Shown: positions 39,935 to 50,986 of the stretch, one piece after another
Layout: every line of letters begins with the position of its first letter
How positions within the stretch are numbered: position 1 is the first letter of the stretch
DNA from: Semisulcospira habei
Taxonomy: Eukaryota > Mollusca > Gastropoda > Semisulcospiridae
Reading direction: 5' to 3'
DNA: 64,000 nt
NCBI GenBank assembly: GCA_036245525.1
Contig: BTPG01000007.1
Span: 123,105,375 to 123,169,374, forward strand
Program-made: the position numbers and the translations under genes
The notes under the pieces: generated by a model
Databases searched by the model: none
What the model was told of the DNA's origin: nothing
The model's input: only the letters and a program-made list of their open reading frames with translations

Positions 39935-39983
39935 TAACCAAAAACCAAAACCGTTCACGAAATACGGACACAATTTTGGTCTC

Positions 39984-40052
39984 AGCAAGAGACATAGATC
40001 CTCATGAGCCACCGCGGTCGCGGGAGCTCATGAGGATCTATATGACTCTTGC
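39984..40052. mobile_element. FB-A foldback core
   Basis: GCAAGAGACATAGATCCTCA ... TGAGGATCTATATGACTCTTGC, with a three-base insertion in the right arm. Confidence 0.9.
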
Positions 40053-40059
40053 AGCTGTA

Positions 40060-40790
40060 TTTTGGTTCACGTTTTCTCGGTAGTGAAGGTTTTAAGCACT
40101 GGATGAAGAAAGGTGTTCCAGTGAACAACGTACGTCATCAGCAGATGCGATTCAAAGTCAGTACAGCTTTGGTTCACACTGTAAACCCTATCATAAAATG
40201 TGGGCTGTTTGTCTCTGGAAATGGAAATACACAGGTTCGATACCAAATCAATCGCCTTACCTTGCAGCTGGATTTCTGTCGTGGGCGGATTGACCTGTCC
40301 ATCACGGTTCTCTCCCTTACTTCCCATGATGCACTGCTCACGTCTGCAACCACGAAAATCAAGAAACTGATTACATAAAGCCCCGCGAAAAAATGTAAGT
40401 CGTGTGTATTTGTGATTTGAAACCACAGGGCCTGGAAGCCTAATCGAGTTTACTTCCCCAGACAGCAGTTCTTTAGGCAAAAGAGAAACTGTGTCTAGGG
40501 ACTCAACTGGTTCCGAAACGTGGCACATACAAAATTGCCGCGTAGATCCGTGTGTGGCGCGTCTCGAACTATACTGTTCGACTTTCCAATGCAGGCTCCC
40601 TGGCCCTGTGCTGACAAATGAGCCGAGTCAGTCTACCCAGCAACTGCTAACCATCAAATCCGTCACGCGTCCTCAGATATAAACACGCCGAGTGCAGATC
40701 TAAAAGGCGGCAATCTTATCTTTATAGCGCGGATCTTGTAAAAACAAACGCTTTGGGGAAAAATGTCGAGAAATCCAGAAACATAAACAC
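40060..40790. other. No recognised gene
   Basis: A 154-codon open frame lies on the minus strand (40067-40528) and a 110-codon one on the plus strand. Neither resembles a family I know or shows domain motifs, and no splice-site pair stands out. Treated as chance. Confidence 0.4.
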
Positions 40791-40879
40791 GATAAGCTTT
40801 CCCGCGCCGCCGTGACCGAACGGGGCGTGTACTTTCAGTTCTCCCTGTTGACTGATCGCGTGGTGGATGTGAGTGAGTG

Positions 40880-40950
40880 TGTGTGCTGGTCTGTGATTTG
40901 GACCTTACGGCCTCCGGCCGTAAGGTCCAAAATCACAGACCAGCCACACA
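40880..40950. mobile_element. FB-N foldback, best copy
   Basis: TGTGTGCTGGTCTGTGATTT and GGACCTTACGGCC pair perfectly with GGCCGTAAGGTCC and AAATCACAGACCAGCCACACA. Confidence 0.95.
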
Positions 40951-40973
40951 AATAATGTGAATAAAACGACTTG

Positions 40974-40975
<2 letters not shown>

Positions 40976-41038
<63 letters not shown>
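40976..41038. repeat. (GA)n microsatellite
   Basis: About 30 GA units after CGACTTGCAA. Confidence 0.97.
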
Positions 41039-41040
<2 letters not shown>

Positions 41041-41334
41041 CAACCCAAAAACAGAAAAATAACCCTAAAGGCACTTCAGGTACGAGACTCAACGGAAGCG
41101 ACAGGCAAAGTTGTAGTCCTTAAAATAAAAATTGATATGTATTAAAATGAAACTTTTTTTTTTTAATGGGTTCCAGCGAATGAAGAACTCATCATTTTTA
41201 TTTATCAACGGAGTTAGTAATTAGTAACAGAGGCCAGGTTCCGTGCGGACCATTTGTACTCTTCAAAAATTAAAATAGGACAGAAAAAAATATGAAGGTA
41301 ATAATTATTATGAACATCAGTCGCTGCACACAGC

Positions 41335-41387
41335 ACGAACGCACGCACGCACGCACGCACACGCACACAAGCACGCGCGCACACACA

Positions 41388-41461
<74 letters not shown>

Positions 41462-41465
41462 CACG
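41335..41465. repeat. (CA)n microsatellite
   Basis: CGCA tetramers to about 41375 and then pure (CA)n to about 41453. Confidence 0.96.
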
Positions 41466-41832
41466 CATACAAGTTAGGTTTCTTGGTTGTAAACTGCTCT
41501 ACATACCACCAACAGCAAGAATTTTTTAGGGCTTGGCTGCACTGCCAGTGAAAAAAAAAAAAAAAAAAAGCGAACAACAAGAAGAAGCAAACCGAATCGA
41601 CAGACACAATTCTTAAGAAATTACGTCATTTTTCCAGATTCAAAATTACGCATTTTGCAACCGTGACCTTTCGCTTAATCACACGTCGTCTTTGCTTCCT
41701 TGCTATACTTCAAAAATTTGATCAAACATGTCCTATTTAGGAACATTCTGTAGTAACAATTTTTAACATGCTAAAGCTGTCTAAACACCGCAAAACACCC
41801 GAAAATAGTGTCCGACTGATGTAAATGATCCA

Positions 41833-41886
41833 GCAATAGACATAGATCCTCATGAGCCCCGGCAAATGCGGATCTATGCCTCTTGC
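41833..41886. mobile_element. FB-A core, right arm shortened
   Basis: GCAATAGACATAGATCCTCA, TGAGCCCCGGCAAATGCG, then GATCTATGCCTCTTGC. The right arm lacks GGGGCTCATGAG. Confidence 0.85.
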
Positions 41887-42203
41887 AGATATTGCGTTGA
41901 ATGCAGGCTTGTCGGGTGCAGGACAGAAAAGTAAACTTTGGGGCCTAGACGAAAATGGAATCTCTTTATGGCATATCCGGCTTTTTAGCAATTTCTTTTT
42001 GCTGCATAAAAGTGTGTGTCAGTGAGGTTTTAAAAAAAAGTGTGTGTGCTCGGCCTGCACTTGTTTATTTAGCGGAGTACAGAGAGAAGAAGGGTTTTGA
42101 GGGTTTAAAAAATTCAAACGATATTAAAAAAAATCATACGAGTGCATATTTTGCGAGTACGGGATCAGAATATGAGTGTGTTCACTTGCTTACACCTATC
42201 ACG

Positions 42204-42431
42204 TTAACTCATTCAGCCCGACGGCCGTATTTTCCAAATTTTGGAGGCGTCATACACCTATACTATACACCAGACTATACACCAGTTGCAGGAGAAGGAT
42301 CGACCATGATAATTCAAGGGCAGTGCCAGATTAGCTTAGCGCCGACAGGCGCCAAGCTAATCTGGCACTACCCTTGAATTATTATGGTCGACCCATCTCC
42401 TGCTGTAGTTCGTCAGGGCTGAATGGGTTAA
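42204..42431. mobile_element. FB-B foldback, full length
   Basis: TTAACTCATTCAGCCCGACG opens it and CAGGGCTGAATGGGTTAA closes it. ACACCTATACTATACACCAG shows a small local duplication left of the hairpin. Confidence 0.95.
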
Positions 42432-42469
42432 AACTTGTCAACACATGTACCAAACTCACTTGTACTGAA

Positions 42470-42818
42470 ACGCACATGCACACACACGCAATCACACACA
42501 TACGAGCATGCACGCACGGAAACACGCACGCATGCACACACTGACACACTTTTGTGTGTCTAACATCACCTAGACGTGCATGGACATAAAATAAAATTAT
42601 GATGTACACGCACGCAAACACGCACGCACGGACTCACATACGCAAGCACACATACACGCACGCGCATACACACGCACATACACATGCACAGATTTTGTAT
42701 CTAATGTCACCTACACATGCTAAGACACAAAATACAATTCTGATTCGCACGCACGCACGCACAGACACACACACACACAGTCACACACACACACACAGTC
42801 ACACACACACACACACAG

Positions 42819-42886
<68 letters not shown>
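42470..42886. repeat. (CA)n-rich tandem with ~115-bp superunit
   Basis: GTGTCTAACATCACCTAGAC GTGCATGGAC... and TGTATCTAATGTCACCTACA recur at about 42557 and 42697, each followed by CGCACGCA/CACA dinucleotides. Pure (CA)n at about 42825-42885. Confidence 0.85.
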
Positions 42887-42889
<3 letters not shown>

Positions 42890-43140
42890 TAATGCAATGC
42901 ACACTCATTTAATAGTGCATGGTAATCCGCTTTGAGAAATGACTTTCATTTGAAATGTAACAACCGATCCTTCTTTTCCTGTCAGTCCTGTCAATTAACC
43001 CCGTCAACTCCACTTGATGCAGTCTGTGTCTTCCTCGGTAAAACCTTTGTTAAGTCGACGCTGTTAAAGAACCCCTTTCGTCAGGAAGATGACTTGTGGT
43101 TTCAACAAGAGGCATGTGAGTAACATTTATTTAAATGGGA

Positions 43141-43423
43141 CTAATCAATACCGACAAAAGGCATAGATCTTCACGATCCCCTGCATTCGCAGGGGATTGT
43201 GAAGACCTATGCCTTTTGCCAGTGCAGTTTTATTTACACAGTTGTACGTAACCCCAAATCCAACCGAAAAATAGCTAAATGCATGCATGAATGTTTGCAA
43301 ATGCTGTCAGGGTCAAAAAGCCGTCTGGTAGAAATCTACCACATAGATTTTCGTCGGTGACTTGCACCTTGACGTAGTTTTGATACGCGAAATACAGTTC
43401 GATGTGACGAAAATCTCTATTGT
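43141..43423. repeat. ~285-bp dispersed duplicate, copy 1 (with FB-A core)
   Basis: Starts CTAATCAATACCGACAAAAG and ends AAATCTCTATT. The FB-A core at 43153-43220 has the mirrored CACGATCCCC / GGGGATTGTG variant, with one mismatch where copy 2 is perfect. The partner is 45078-45362. Confidence 0.95.
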
Positions 43424-43539
43424 TGACTGCCTTTTATTCTGATCCTAGAGGAAGTGAATGTATAGTGTTGGGAAGAGATGGGGTGGTTTAAAGTAGTGTA
43501 TAATCGTGCGTGTGTCTGAGAGACAGGGTGTGCTGTTGT

Positions 43540-43593
43540 GCATGCGCAGTGAGTCCAGTGTTTTCCTGGAGAACAGCGCTATACAAGAACAAT

Positions 43594-43628
<35 letters not shown>

Positions 43629-43629
43629 T
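43540..43629 (+). mobile_element. LINE/SINE 3' tail
   Basis: CTGGAGAACAGCGCTATACA then AGAACAATGT(ATT)n resembles the AGCGCTATATAAG(...)(ATT)n end of the LINE at 34312-35540. Confidence 0.6.
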
Positions 43630-43682
43630 TCAAGATGAGCCCCCGCAACTGCGGGGGGACGTGAGGATCAATGTCTCTTGCA
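43630..43682. mobile_element. FB-A core, left arm interrupted by the (ATT)n tail
   Basis: AAGATGAGCCCCCGCAACTG then GTGAGGATCAATGTCTCTTG. The outer left arm is cut exactly where the retroposon tail ends. The right flank runs to GTGAAGGTGTTAAC at about 43720. Confidence 0.82.
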
Positions 43683-43970
43683 GACGAGTCGTGTTCACTG
43701 TCTGTCATTAGTGAAGGTGTTAACACCTTCAACTATAAGGCCGGAAGTCCCCAGCGGTGTGGCACACATTGTACCTGTTCTGCCGGCGTGCGCAAACATT
43801 GGCACTGACTTACCGGGGAAATGATAGATTTACTTCTGGGTCATTAGCCCCCATCACTCCTGAGAGAGAGAGAGAGAAGAAAGAAAAAAAAAAAAACCAC
43901 AAAACAAAACAACAACAGCTACTGAACACAATCCAACTCTGCGCAAGAAACATACATTATCGTGGGCCCT

Positions 43971-44075
43971 CATTCGAGACTGCCGCCTACGGATATGCGG
44001 CGGTTCGCCGCGTATCCGTAGGCGGCAGGTCTCGATGCAAATCGCGGGGGCTCACGATGATCTATGCCTCTTCCT
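43971..44075. mobile_element. FB-D foldback fused to FB-A right arm
   Basis: CATTCGAGACTGCCGCCTAC ... GTAGGCGGCAGGTCTCGATG is FB-D, with GATATGCGGCGGTTCGCCGC at the centre. It is joined to GCGGGGGCTCACGATGATCT then ATGCCTCTTCC, an FB-A right arm without its left arm. Confidence 0.85.
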
Positions 44076-44160
44076 GACACCAATTTCTTTGGCCGACTGG
44101 GTTTCTTTGGCGTTGAAGTAAAAAAGAAAGGGACTAACCATGCCCCTAGTAGCTATACGT

Positions 44161-44201
44161 CTTAGGGCCCACTGCGGCTGTCATGGGACCGAAGACGTTT
44201 T
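44161..44201. mobile_element. FB-C short deleted copy
   Basis: CTTAGGGCCCACTGCGGCTG and GGACCGAAGACGTTTTGC. Confidence 0.55.
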
Positions 44202-44373
44202 GCTACTGGAGGAGATGGTCAATTATGGCACCACGATGATCCATTTCGAATACTGCACAAATTCGAATACCGAAAGTAGAGTCCGATCACAAGTAATGAG
44301 ACTACACTTAAAAAAAAAATTACATCAACAATTACGTTGACCAAAATAACAACTATCGTAATAAATACTGTTA

Positions 44374-44374
44374 G

Positions 44375-44421
<47 letters not shown>
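44374..44421. repeat. (ATT)n microsatellite
   Basis: About 15 ATT units. Confidence 0.95.
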
Positions 44422-44423
<2 letters not shown>

Positions 44424-44667
44424 GTAGTAACAATATCAAATAATTATGCTGAAAATAGTTATTACAAATATTTGTAACTATGTATATATCTCGCGACCAT
44501 GTTTCCGCAGTTTGGAGACATAATGCAGTCTACGTAGTAGCCGAGTAAGTGACTGAATAGGTCATCGGACATGCACACGTGCCGGCATGGGCCGCCGCCT
44601 ATAACGTTACAATTTAGGACTGACATCGACCCGAGGATTATTTGCTAAGCAGATAGTAGTACTACTG

Positions 44668-44725
44668 AGATACGGATGATCGCCCATGACTGATTATTTC
44701 TAGGGTAGTGCCTGAATAACTTGAA
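44668..44725. mobile_element. FB-B remnant
   Basis: CGCCCATGACTGATTATTTC and AGGGTAGTGCCTGAATAACT. Left arm only. Confidence 0.5.
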
Positions 44726-44757
44726 AAAACTGCAGGGTTATATATTATTGCATAATC

Positions 44758-44869
<112 letters not shown>

Positions 44870-45077
44870 CGCCCAAATTTGCGATAAGGGGTCATTCATC
44901 ATGCCCTGCATGCCTTGCTAAACTTCAACCGAAAAGAGTTCTCCGCTAAAAGGGGAGAGAAGGCTATTCACCATGCGCTTGACAAGTAGCGCTCAAACAG
45001 ATTGCGTTCCTTGTTATAAGTCGCAAGCTTAAAACCTGATAATCTTCTCGATGTGAGAAACACTGATTTAAAGCGGA

Positions 45078-45362
45078 CTAATCAATACCGACAAAAGGCA
45101 TAGATCTTCACGATCCCCTGCATTCGCAGGGGATCGTGAAGACCTATGCCTTTTGCCGGTGCAGTTTTATTTAGCAGTTGTACGTAACCAAAATCCAACC
45201 GAAAAATAGCTAAATCCATGCATGAAATGTTTGCAAATGCTGTCAGGGTCAAAACGCCGTCTGGTAGAAATCTACCACATAGAATTTCGTCGGTGTCTTG
45301 CACCTTGACGTAGTTTTGATACGCAAAATACAGTTCGATGTGACCGTCGCAAATCTCTATTT
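45078..45362. repeat. ~285-bp dispersed duplicate, copy 2 (with FB-A core)
   Basis: CTAATCAATACCGACAAAAG to GTCGCAAATCTCTATTT. The core at 45090-45157 is a perfect palindrome in the CACGATCCCC variant. The homology stops at the LINE remnant that follows. Confidence 0.95.
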
Positions 45363-45386
45363 TCAAGATACATTTCGGTTTTCAGT

Positions 45387-46157
45387 TTGTGTTCAGATGC
45401 AGTTCAGGATGGAGGGGTTGGGGTGTACATTCAGTACCCAAACGGAAAATGGCAGGCAGAGGCAGTACCAACAGGCCTTCACTGCACAAATTACAGAGCT
45501 GAGGTGGAAGCCCTAGTCCGCGCAACTAACACCCTTAGTGGCACTGCAGACCCTGATGCCCAGATTGTCTTCCTTACTGATGCCATGTCTGTCCTTGAGG
45601 CAGCAACAGCAAGCAAACTGCCACGTCTACAAGAGGCACTGCAAAACATCAAGTGCACCAGACTGGTGCTGCAGTGGATCCCTTCACACTGTGGCATCTA
45701 CGGCAATGAAGAAGCCGACAGAATGGCAAAAGTGGGCGCAGAGAAAGAACAAGATGAAAATGGAGTCAGCTTCACAGAGATGAAGACCATCATTAAGTCT
45801 GTGTACAGACCACCACAACGGCCCCTAGACAGTTACCATCAGCTGTCCAGACAAGAGCAGGTGACCATTTTTCGTCTGAGGACCGGGCACAACCGACTCA
45901 ATTTCCACCTGCACCGACGCTTCCACCTCGTGCCATCTCCCCTGTGCCCTTGTGGAGAAGCAGAGCAGACCGCAGAGCACATCCTCCAGGACTGTGGGAA
46001 CCACCAGCCGCTGAGGGAGGAGATATGGCCGAAGCCCGCCACTCTACAAGAGAAACTGTACGGGCCTGTGGAGGCGCTACAGAAGACCACAGATTTCATT
46101 TTGAGAGCCAAACTCCAAGTGTGACGGCGTTCGAGAAGAAGAAGAAGAAGAAGTTTG
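45387..46157 (+). mobile_element. LINE remnant: RNase H domain, I/Nimb-like
   Basis: An uninterrupted frame runs from about 45387 (no ATG) to TGA at 46122-46124, ~245 codons. Ribonuclease H residues are all present: Asp in CSDAVQDGGVG, Glu in YRAEVEALVRA, Asp in FLTDAMSVLEA and Asp in GNEEADRMAKVG, preceded by WIPSHCGIYG. A Cys/His knuckle, CPCGEAEQTAEHILQDC, and LYGPVEALQKTTDFILRAKL follow, as at the C-terminus of RNase H-bearing LINEs of the I/Nimb group. The tail is (GAA)n at about 46135-46155. The RT and endonuclease are missing, so this is a 5'-truncated insertion. The undisturbed frame suggests it is fairly young. Confidence 0.9.
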
Positions 46158-46198
46158 TGTTTACAAGTAAACTCACAGTTTAAAAAAATGTAATTATC

Positions 46199-46402
46199 TT
46201 AACCCATTTAACCACGAGTCCCTACAGCAGGAGATGGATTGACCATAATAATTCAAGGGTAGTGCCATATTAGCATGGCGCCATCAGGTACCAAGCTAAT
46301 CTGGCACTACCCTTGAATTATCATGGTCAATCCATCTCCTGTAAACTGGTACATGATACTTTTAAAATTTGCGAAATGTTGCCGTGGGGTCAAATGTGTT
46401 AA
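46199..46402. mobile_element. FB-B foldback, full length
   Basis: TTAACCCATTTAACCACGAG opens it and GGTCAAATGTGTTAA closes it. Some arm decay: GCCATATTAGCATGGCGCC on the left. Confidence 0.92.
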
Positions 46403-46661
46403 CATCCAACGCAATATTTATTGATAGAGATATAATATAATTGAATGCTTTCAGTTCTGTTGCAGTTCCCGTGTACTGGATAGGTCAAGTTAACACTGTT
46501 AAAGAAACAAGTCTTTTTCTGTCTTTCTCTCAGTTAAAAAAAAAACAAAAAAAAAAACCTGCAATTAATGAACAAACACCAACTCATTCAGACAGTTAAA
46601 CCCGGATTCAAGACTCCCTCTGGCTGAGGATGTAAATGGAACAGATCTCAGTCAGTACGCA

Positions 46662-46695
46662 GCTGCAGGGGCTCGTGAGAATCAATGCCTATGGC
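46662..46695. mobile_element. FB-A half core
   Basis: AGCTGCAGGGGCTCGTGAGA then ATCAATGCCTATGGCAG. The left arm is lost. Confidence 0.65.
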
Positions 46696-46796
46696 AGACG
46701 TGGAGTTATTGGCCTCCGACCTATCTTGTTTGTTTCTTCATCGGCACCCTTAGCACGGACGCTTTTCTCACAATTCTTGAATCATTCCCAACATCT

Positions 46797-46862
46797 GCAA
46801 GAGTCATAGATTCTCATGAGCCCTTGCATTCGCAGGGGCTCATGAGAATCTATGCATCTTGC
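46797..46862. mobile_element. FB-A foldback core, GATTCTCATG variant
   Basis: GCAAGAGTCATAGATTCTCA pairs with TGAGAATCTATGCATCTTGC. Confidence 0.93.
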
Positions 46863-47262
46863 TGGCAGTGATTAATTAACCCCATTTGATAGAGTGCATG
46901 TAATTATTACGAGTTACCAGAGAACCTGCAACGTACCGGAATGGCTGCAAACAGCTTGTAAATGAAAGGCACGCAAGCCGCAAATTAAAGCAGATGTCGC
47001 TACGCTTTCACTGCCAGCGCCACAAAGCGGCGGATAGATCGACAAACCTTTCATATCGCGGATAGTTCGGCTATGACGGATTTTAGGTAGTAAGATCACG
47101 CTAGCTCAACTAAAAAAATAAAAACATCTTTGCTCAGTGGTGTACCCTGAATAGCTTTAAACCATAGACCGCTGTTGACGATAATTATTTGCTCAGCGGA
47201 TATGACGCATAGATGTTTTAATTCCCTTGACTGCTGCTGACGATACCGCTGCCCAGTACGCC

Positions 47263-47352
47263 GCAAAGGCCATTGGGCCGATGTCGGCCGCAGTGGGCCC
47301 GCGCACGAACGTGCGCGGGCCCACTGCAGCCGACCGGCCCGATGGTCTTTGC
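47263..47352. mobile_element. FB-C foldback
   Basis: GCAAAGGCCATTGGGCCGAT pairs with CCGGCCCGATGGTCTTTGC, and GCAGTGGGCCCGCGCACG with CGTGCGCGGGCCCACTGC. Confidence 0.94.
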
Positions 47353-47704
47353 ATGCTGTGTCAGCGGAGAGGACGCGTAGTAACTAAACGTCTTTTCCGC
47401 CGAACGATGTCGTCAAGAAATTGAAAATGTTACTCATTACAGTTCAGTTCAGTTCAGTCAGGATGGGGTCGTCTGCGCTCGGGTATGGCCCATACGCGCT
47501 CCACCTGACCCGGCATCAGAAGTCTGACTTACCAGACTTCTTCCTTTCGATACTGTGGCAATGGTCTGGTTATGAAAAAATATTATTAAAAAACTGCGTC
47601 AGTGACTTGTAACGTTGAAGGCGCAGAGCAGTTCAGGCACTAATTAACCAGCCTTGAGGTGTCGTGGTCAGCCCATCTAAATCTTGTGACATGTGTGATA
47701 TGCT

Positions 47705-47990
47705 TTAAACCTCGCTCAACATACTTCGAATTTTACCTGGAAAACTGAAGTTTTCAATGAACCCAAACCTCAGTTTCCAGCCGTATATTATATACAAAAG
47801 CCACCGCGGCAACTAAATAAATTAGACTTTTGCAATGATGAGTACCCCCTCGTACAAAAAGGAGGAGTTGGTGGTCATTGAGAGGTCAGTTTTCCCGGGT
47901 GAAATTTATTCCCAACGCGCACAAGGTCATCGGGCCAACGGCGGCCCTTTAGGCGAACGATTCTTAAACGTTCGCCTTTGACCCCGGAAG
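47705..47990 (+). repeat. Dispersed repeat R, copy 2, with FB-C remnant
   Basis: Matches 36355-36555 (AACATACTTCGAATTTTACC, GCAACTAAATAAATTAGAC, GAGGTCAGTTTTCCCGGG). It is followed at about 47930 by GGTCATCGGGCCAACGGCGG, an FB-C left arm, then a small GGCGAACG/CGTTCGCC hairpin. Confidence 0.68.
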
Positions 47991-48240
47991 TGAAAGAGAC
48001 GTAGATCATTCTCGACTGCTACCCGACACAGCTCAGAAGATCGTGTTGAGTAACGGCTGATGTAACGGCTCATGCAATGAACGGCTCATAACCGCTGATT
48101 TGATTGAGATAAAGCGAAATAACAGCTCCGTGCCTGCGCTAATCTTGCCGACATGAAACTTTGTGCACGGGGTTTTAAACGTTTGATGTTGACCATTTGG
48201 CTGTCCGGGTAGCGCATTTGTGGTGGTGACGCCTGTAGTT

Positions 48241-48456
48241 TTAACCCATTTAACGCAATGGCCGCATTTTCAAAAATTCAGTAGACGTGTCACTTAGCGA
48301 CAATGTATTCATTGCAGGAGACGGGCCGATCATAATTCAAGGGTAGTGCCAGATTAGCTTGGCGCCTGATCAGGCGCCAAGCTAATCTGGCACTACCCTT
48401 GAATTATCATGGTCGAGCCATCTCCTGTTGTAGTTCGTCGGGGATGAACGGGTTAA
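48241..48456. mobile_element. FB-B foldback, full length
   Basis: TTAACCCATTTAACGCAATG opens it and GGGATGAACGGGTTAA closes it. The hairpin centre GGCGCCTGATCAGGCGCC is perfectly palindromic. Its right TTAA is also the left TTAA of the FB-F array. Confidence 0.95.
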
Positions 48457-48661
48457 CCCTTTCGCTGTCGGTCGCACTTTTGTCGTAGTTATCTCTGCAG
48501 TATTCACCCGTTGGCAGTCGGTAACGCTTTTTGTCGTGGTGTTTCGTACATTTCACCATTTGTCTGTTGGTAACGCTTTAGTCGAGGTTAGTAAATGTAA
48601 CCCTTTGGCTGTCGGTAGCGCGTTTTGTCGAGGTGATTCCTACAGCAAAAGGGTTAACGTC
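48457..48661. repeat. FB-F terminal sequences in tandem, four ~50-bp units
   Basis: CCCTTTCGCTGTCGGTCGC, CCCGTTGGCAGTCGGTAACG, ACCATTTGTCTGTTGGTAAC and CCCTTTGGCTGTCGGTAGCG start successive units, each followed by TTTTGTCG(A/T)(G/A)GT or similar. It ends AAAAGGGTTAA. Only the last unit has anything like a partner arm. Confidence 0.82.
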
Positions 48662-48664
48662 GCA

Positions 48665-48775
48665 AGGGAGATAATTTCAGACCGAAAAGAAAGGGTCAGT
48701 ACAAATTTCCACCCCATCAGGATTCGAACTCGCGGTGCCCTTAGCAGAAACCGAAGCTCCGACACCCGGGAAAAA
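48665..48775 (-). mobile_element. tRNA-like SINE fragment, minus strand
   Basis: On the minus strand GGGTGTCGGAGCTTCGG and AAGGGCACCGCGAGTTCGAA TCCTGATGGG contain a B-box match (GAGTTCGAATCC) but no convincing A box or cloverleaf. GGTGGAAATTTGTACTGACC follows. It is probably a tRNA-derived SINE head rather than a working tRNA. Confidence 0.5.
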
Positions 48776-49436
48776 AAAAAATGCGTTTCCCCGACCGCAT
48801 TCTGTGAAAACAAAAAGTAACAATTGCCTTGTTTACCGTTCTGCTTGGCGCCTGCAGTGCTAAAAGCTCGAATGCTTTTAGCCATGCAGAAACCAAACAG
48901 ACGATATCAGTGGCAAACACACAGAACAAGATAGTAATTGGAGACCCCTGAAGTGCCCGACAAGCAAAAAGGCGCCTGAAGCTATCACGGTTCAGATTGG
49001 TCCATCAGCCGCAGCTTGCGTTGGACGACAAAGGTCCTTGTAACAAATTACGCGCAGTTTATGTGTACTTATTTCGTTATCATATAATTTGTGAGAGTAT
49101 CATGTACCCGCATTTACTTCAAGCAGTGACTTTTGTTAAAAGACTAAGAACAGGTCTTTAAACTGTTATTTACCTATCAATTTTTTTAAAAATATTTATT
49201 TTATTTATTTATTTATTTATTTTTTATTTATTCTTTTTTTTTGGGGGGAGGGGGTGGTGGATTGATTGATTAATGTATTGAGGTTGATTGAATGCTTGTT
49301 TTCTCCTTAGCAGTTCATTTTTTATCGACATAAGTGGCACTGAGATGGGTGAGATAAGACCAGACACATTTTCAAAATTGCCACCAACTTATTGCTTGCT
49401 TACTTGCTTGATGCTTGATTGATTGATTGATTGTTT

Positions 49437-49558
49437 GTGAGTGAGTGAGTGAGTGAGTGAGTGAGTGAGTGAGTGAGTGAGTGAGTGAGTGAGTGAGTGA
49501 GTGAGTGAGTGAGTGAGTGAGTGAGTGAGTGAGTGAGTGAGTGAGTGAGTGAGTGAGA
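49437..49558. repeat. (GAGT)n microsatellite
   Basis: About 30 uninterrupted GAGT units after (ATTG)n. The Ser/Leu/Thr/His frame on the other strand is an artefact. Confidence 0.97.
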
Positions 49559-49855
49559 CGATATTTTTCCACTAACTGCTTTCGGGTTTTGTAAAAAAAA
49601 AAAAAAAAAAAATCACGGGCGTGTTTCCGTTAGACATGTTTTCATTGCACTTCGCACGTCAGTTTACATATTCGAAACAACTTCAAATCCCCATTCAGAT
49701 CAAATTCATCACCATGACACGATAACCCAAATTCGTACGCGTCTGCTCACCCTGACCTAGACACGAATGGCGCATTCAAAGGTCAAGTTTGCTCCCTTTT
49801 TTCCCAAGTGCACGTGAATCAAGCTAAACAGTCATGCAGCCATCCCCTCACATCT

Positions 49856-49921
49856 GCAAGAGACGTAGATTCTCATGCTCCCCTGCAGATGCAGGGGATC
49901 ATGAGAATCTACGCCTCTTCT
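49856..49921. mobile_element. FB-A foldback core, CATGCTCCCC variant
   Basis: GCAAGAGACGTAGATTCTCA pairs with TGAGAATCTACGCCTCTTC, and CTCCCCTGCA with TGCAGGGGAT. Confidence 0.92.
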
Positions 49922-50149
49922 TGACCGAGACTGGTTCCAGCTGTTCTTCAAAACGAGGAAGTTGCCTGGGGTTCGGCGTACGACTGAAAAGTGGCAACGA
50001 GCACTTAAACGCAATATTATTGGAAACCAGTTCTACCCCTGGAGAGCGCCCTACGGGCAAACTTGGCATGCTCCAGAAAAAGTCAAACTATCCCGTTCCT
50101 TTTTCGGAGCCAGATTTGGAAATTGTATTTTAGGCTGATGGACTAAGGT

Positions 50150-50222
50150 AGTGCGTTATTCCCTTTGCGTCCTTTGGGACGCCAAGCTAATCAGGCACTA
50201 CACTTGAAATGTTATCATACAT
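50150..50222. mobile_element. FB-B remnant
   Basis: GTCCTTTGGGACGCCAAGCT, AATCAGGCACTACACTTGAA and ATGTTATCATACATCTGTCT correspond to the right arm and terminus only. The left arm is absent. Confidence 0.6.
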
Positions 50223-50224
50223 CT

Positions 50225-50385
50225 GTCTCCAATAGATACAATACAATACAATACAATACAATACAATACAATAATACTTTATTAATCCCTCATGGGGAAA
50301 TTCACATTTTTGCCACCACCAGTGCTGCTTACATTCACTCACTCGCTCATTCCACAAATTACAATAACAGAGTTACAAACATGGA
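50225..50385 (-). mobile_element. LINE 3' tail, minus strand, (TATTG)n
   Basis: On the minus strand GGGGAAATTTCCCC-like sequence, CATGAGGGATTAATAAAGTA and TTATTG(TATTG)n match the end of the LINE at 33201-33888. GTGCTGCTTACATTCACTCA at its right is shared with 10100-10180. Confidence 0.7.
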
Positions 50386-50699
50386 CAATGGTGTTGAGAA
50401 AAGAAAATGCTATATGAATTTGAAGTCCAGAGCAAAGAGGTGGCTGACAAGCGTATACAATGCAAAAAATATATATATATTGTTTGTAATTGTCTTTTCT
50501 AAGCGTGTCTGTTTCTTTCTTTCTTGATATGTTCTTTAAGAATTTGTCTGGCAAGATATATCTCTGTAGTCATTTGGGTGCCGATACATGTTTGTGATTT
50601 TAAAGTTATGGATTACAGCCAGTGAGTGCAGCCTGTAAATGGAAATGGGAATGTAATGGCTAACGTGCTCAGACCAAGCACACCTGCCCAGGGAAGTCA

Positions 50700-50985
<286 letters not shown>

Positions 50986-50986
50986 A

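Noticed and set aside
40067..40528. 154-codon minus-strand frame
   Set aside because: No recognisable domain, overlaps a plus-strand frame of similar quality, and no splice or promoter context. Could be revisited with transcript data.
48665..48775. Possible functional tRNA on the minus strand
   Set aside because: There is a B-box match but no A box and no cloverleaf. Treated as a SINE fragment.
49372..49572. Repetitive Leu-Thr-His-Ser protein
   Set aside because: Translation of the (GAGT)n microsatellite.
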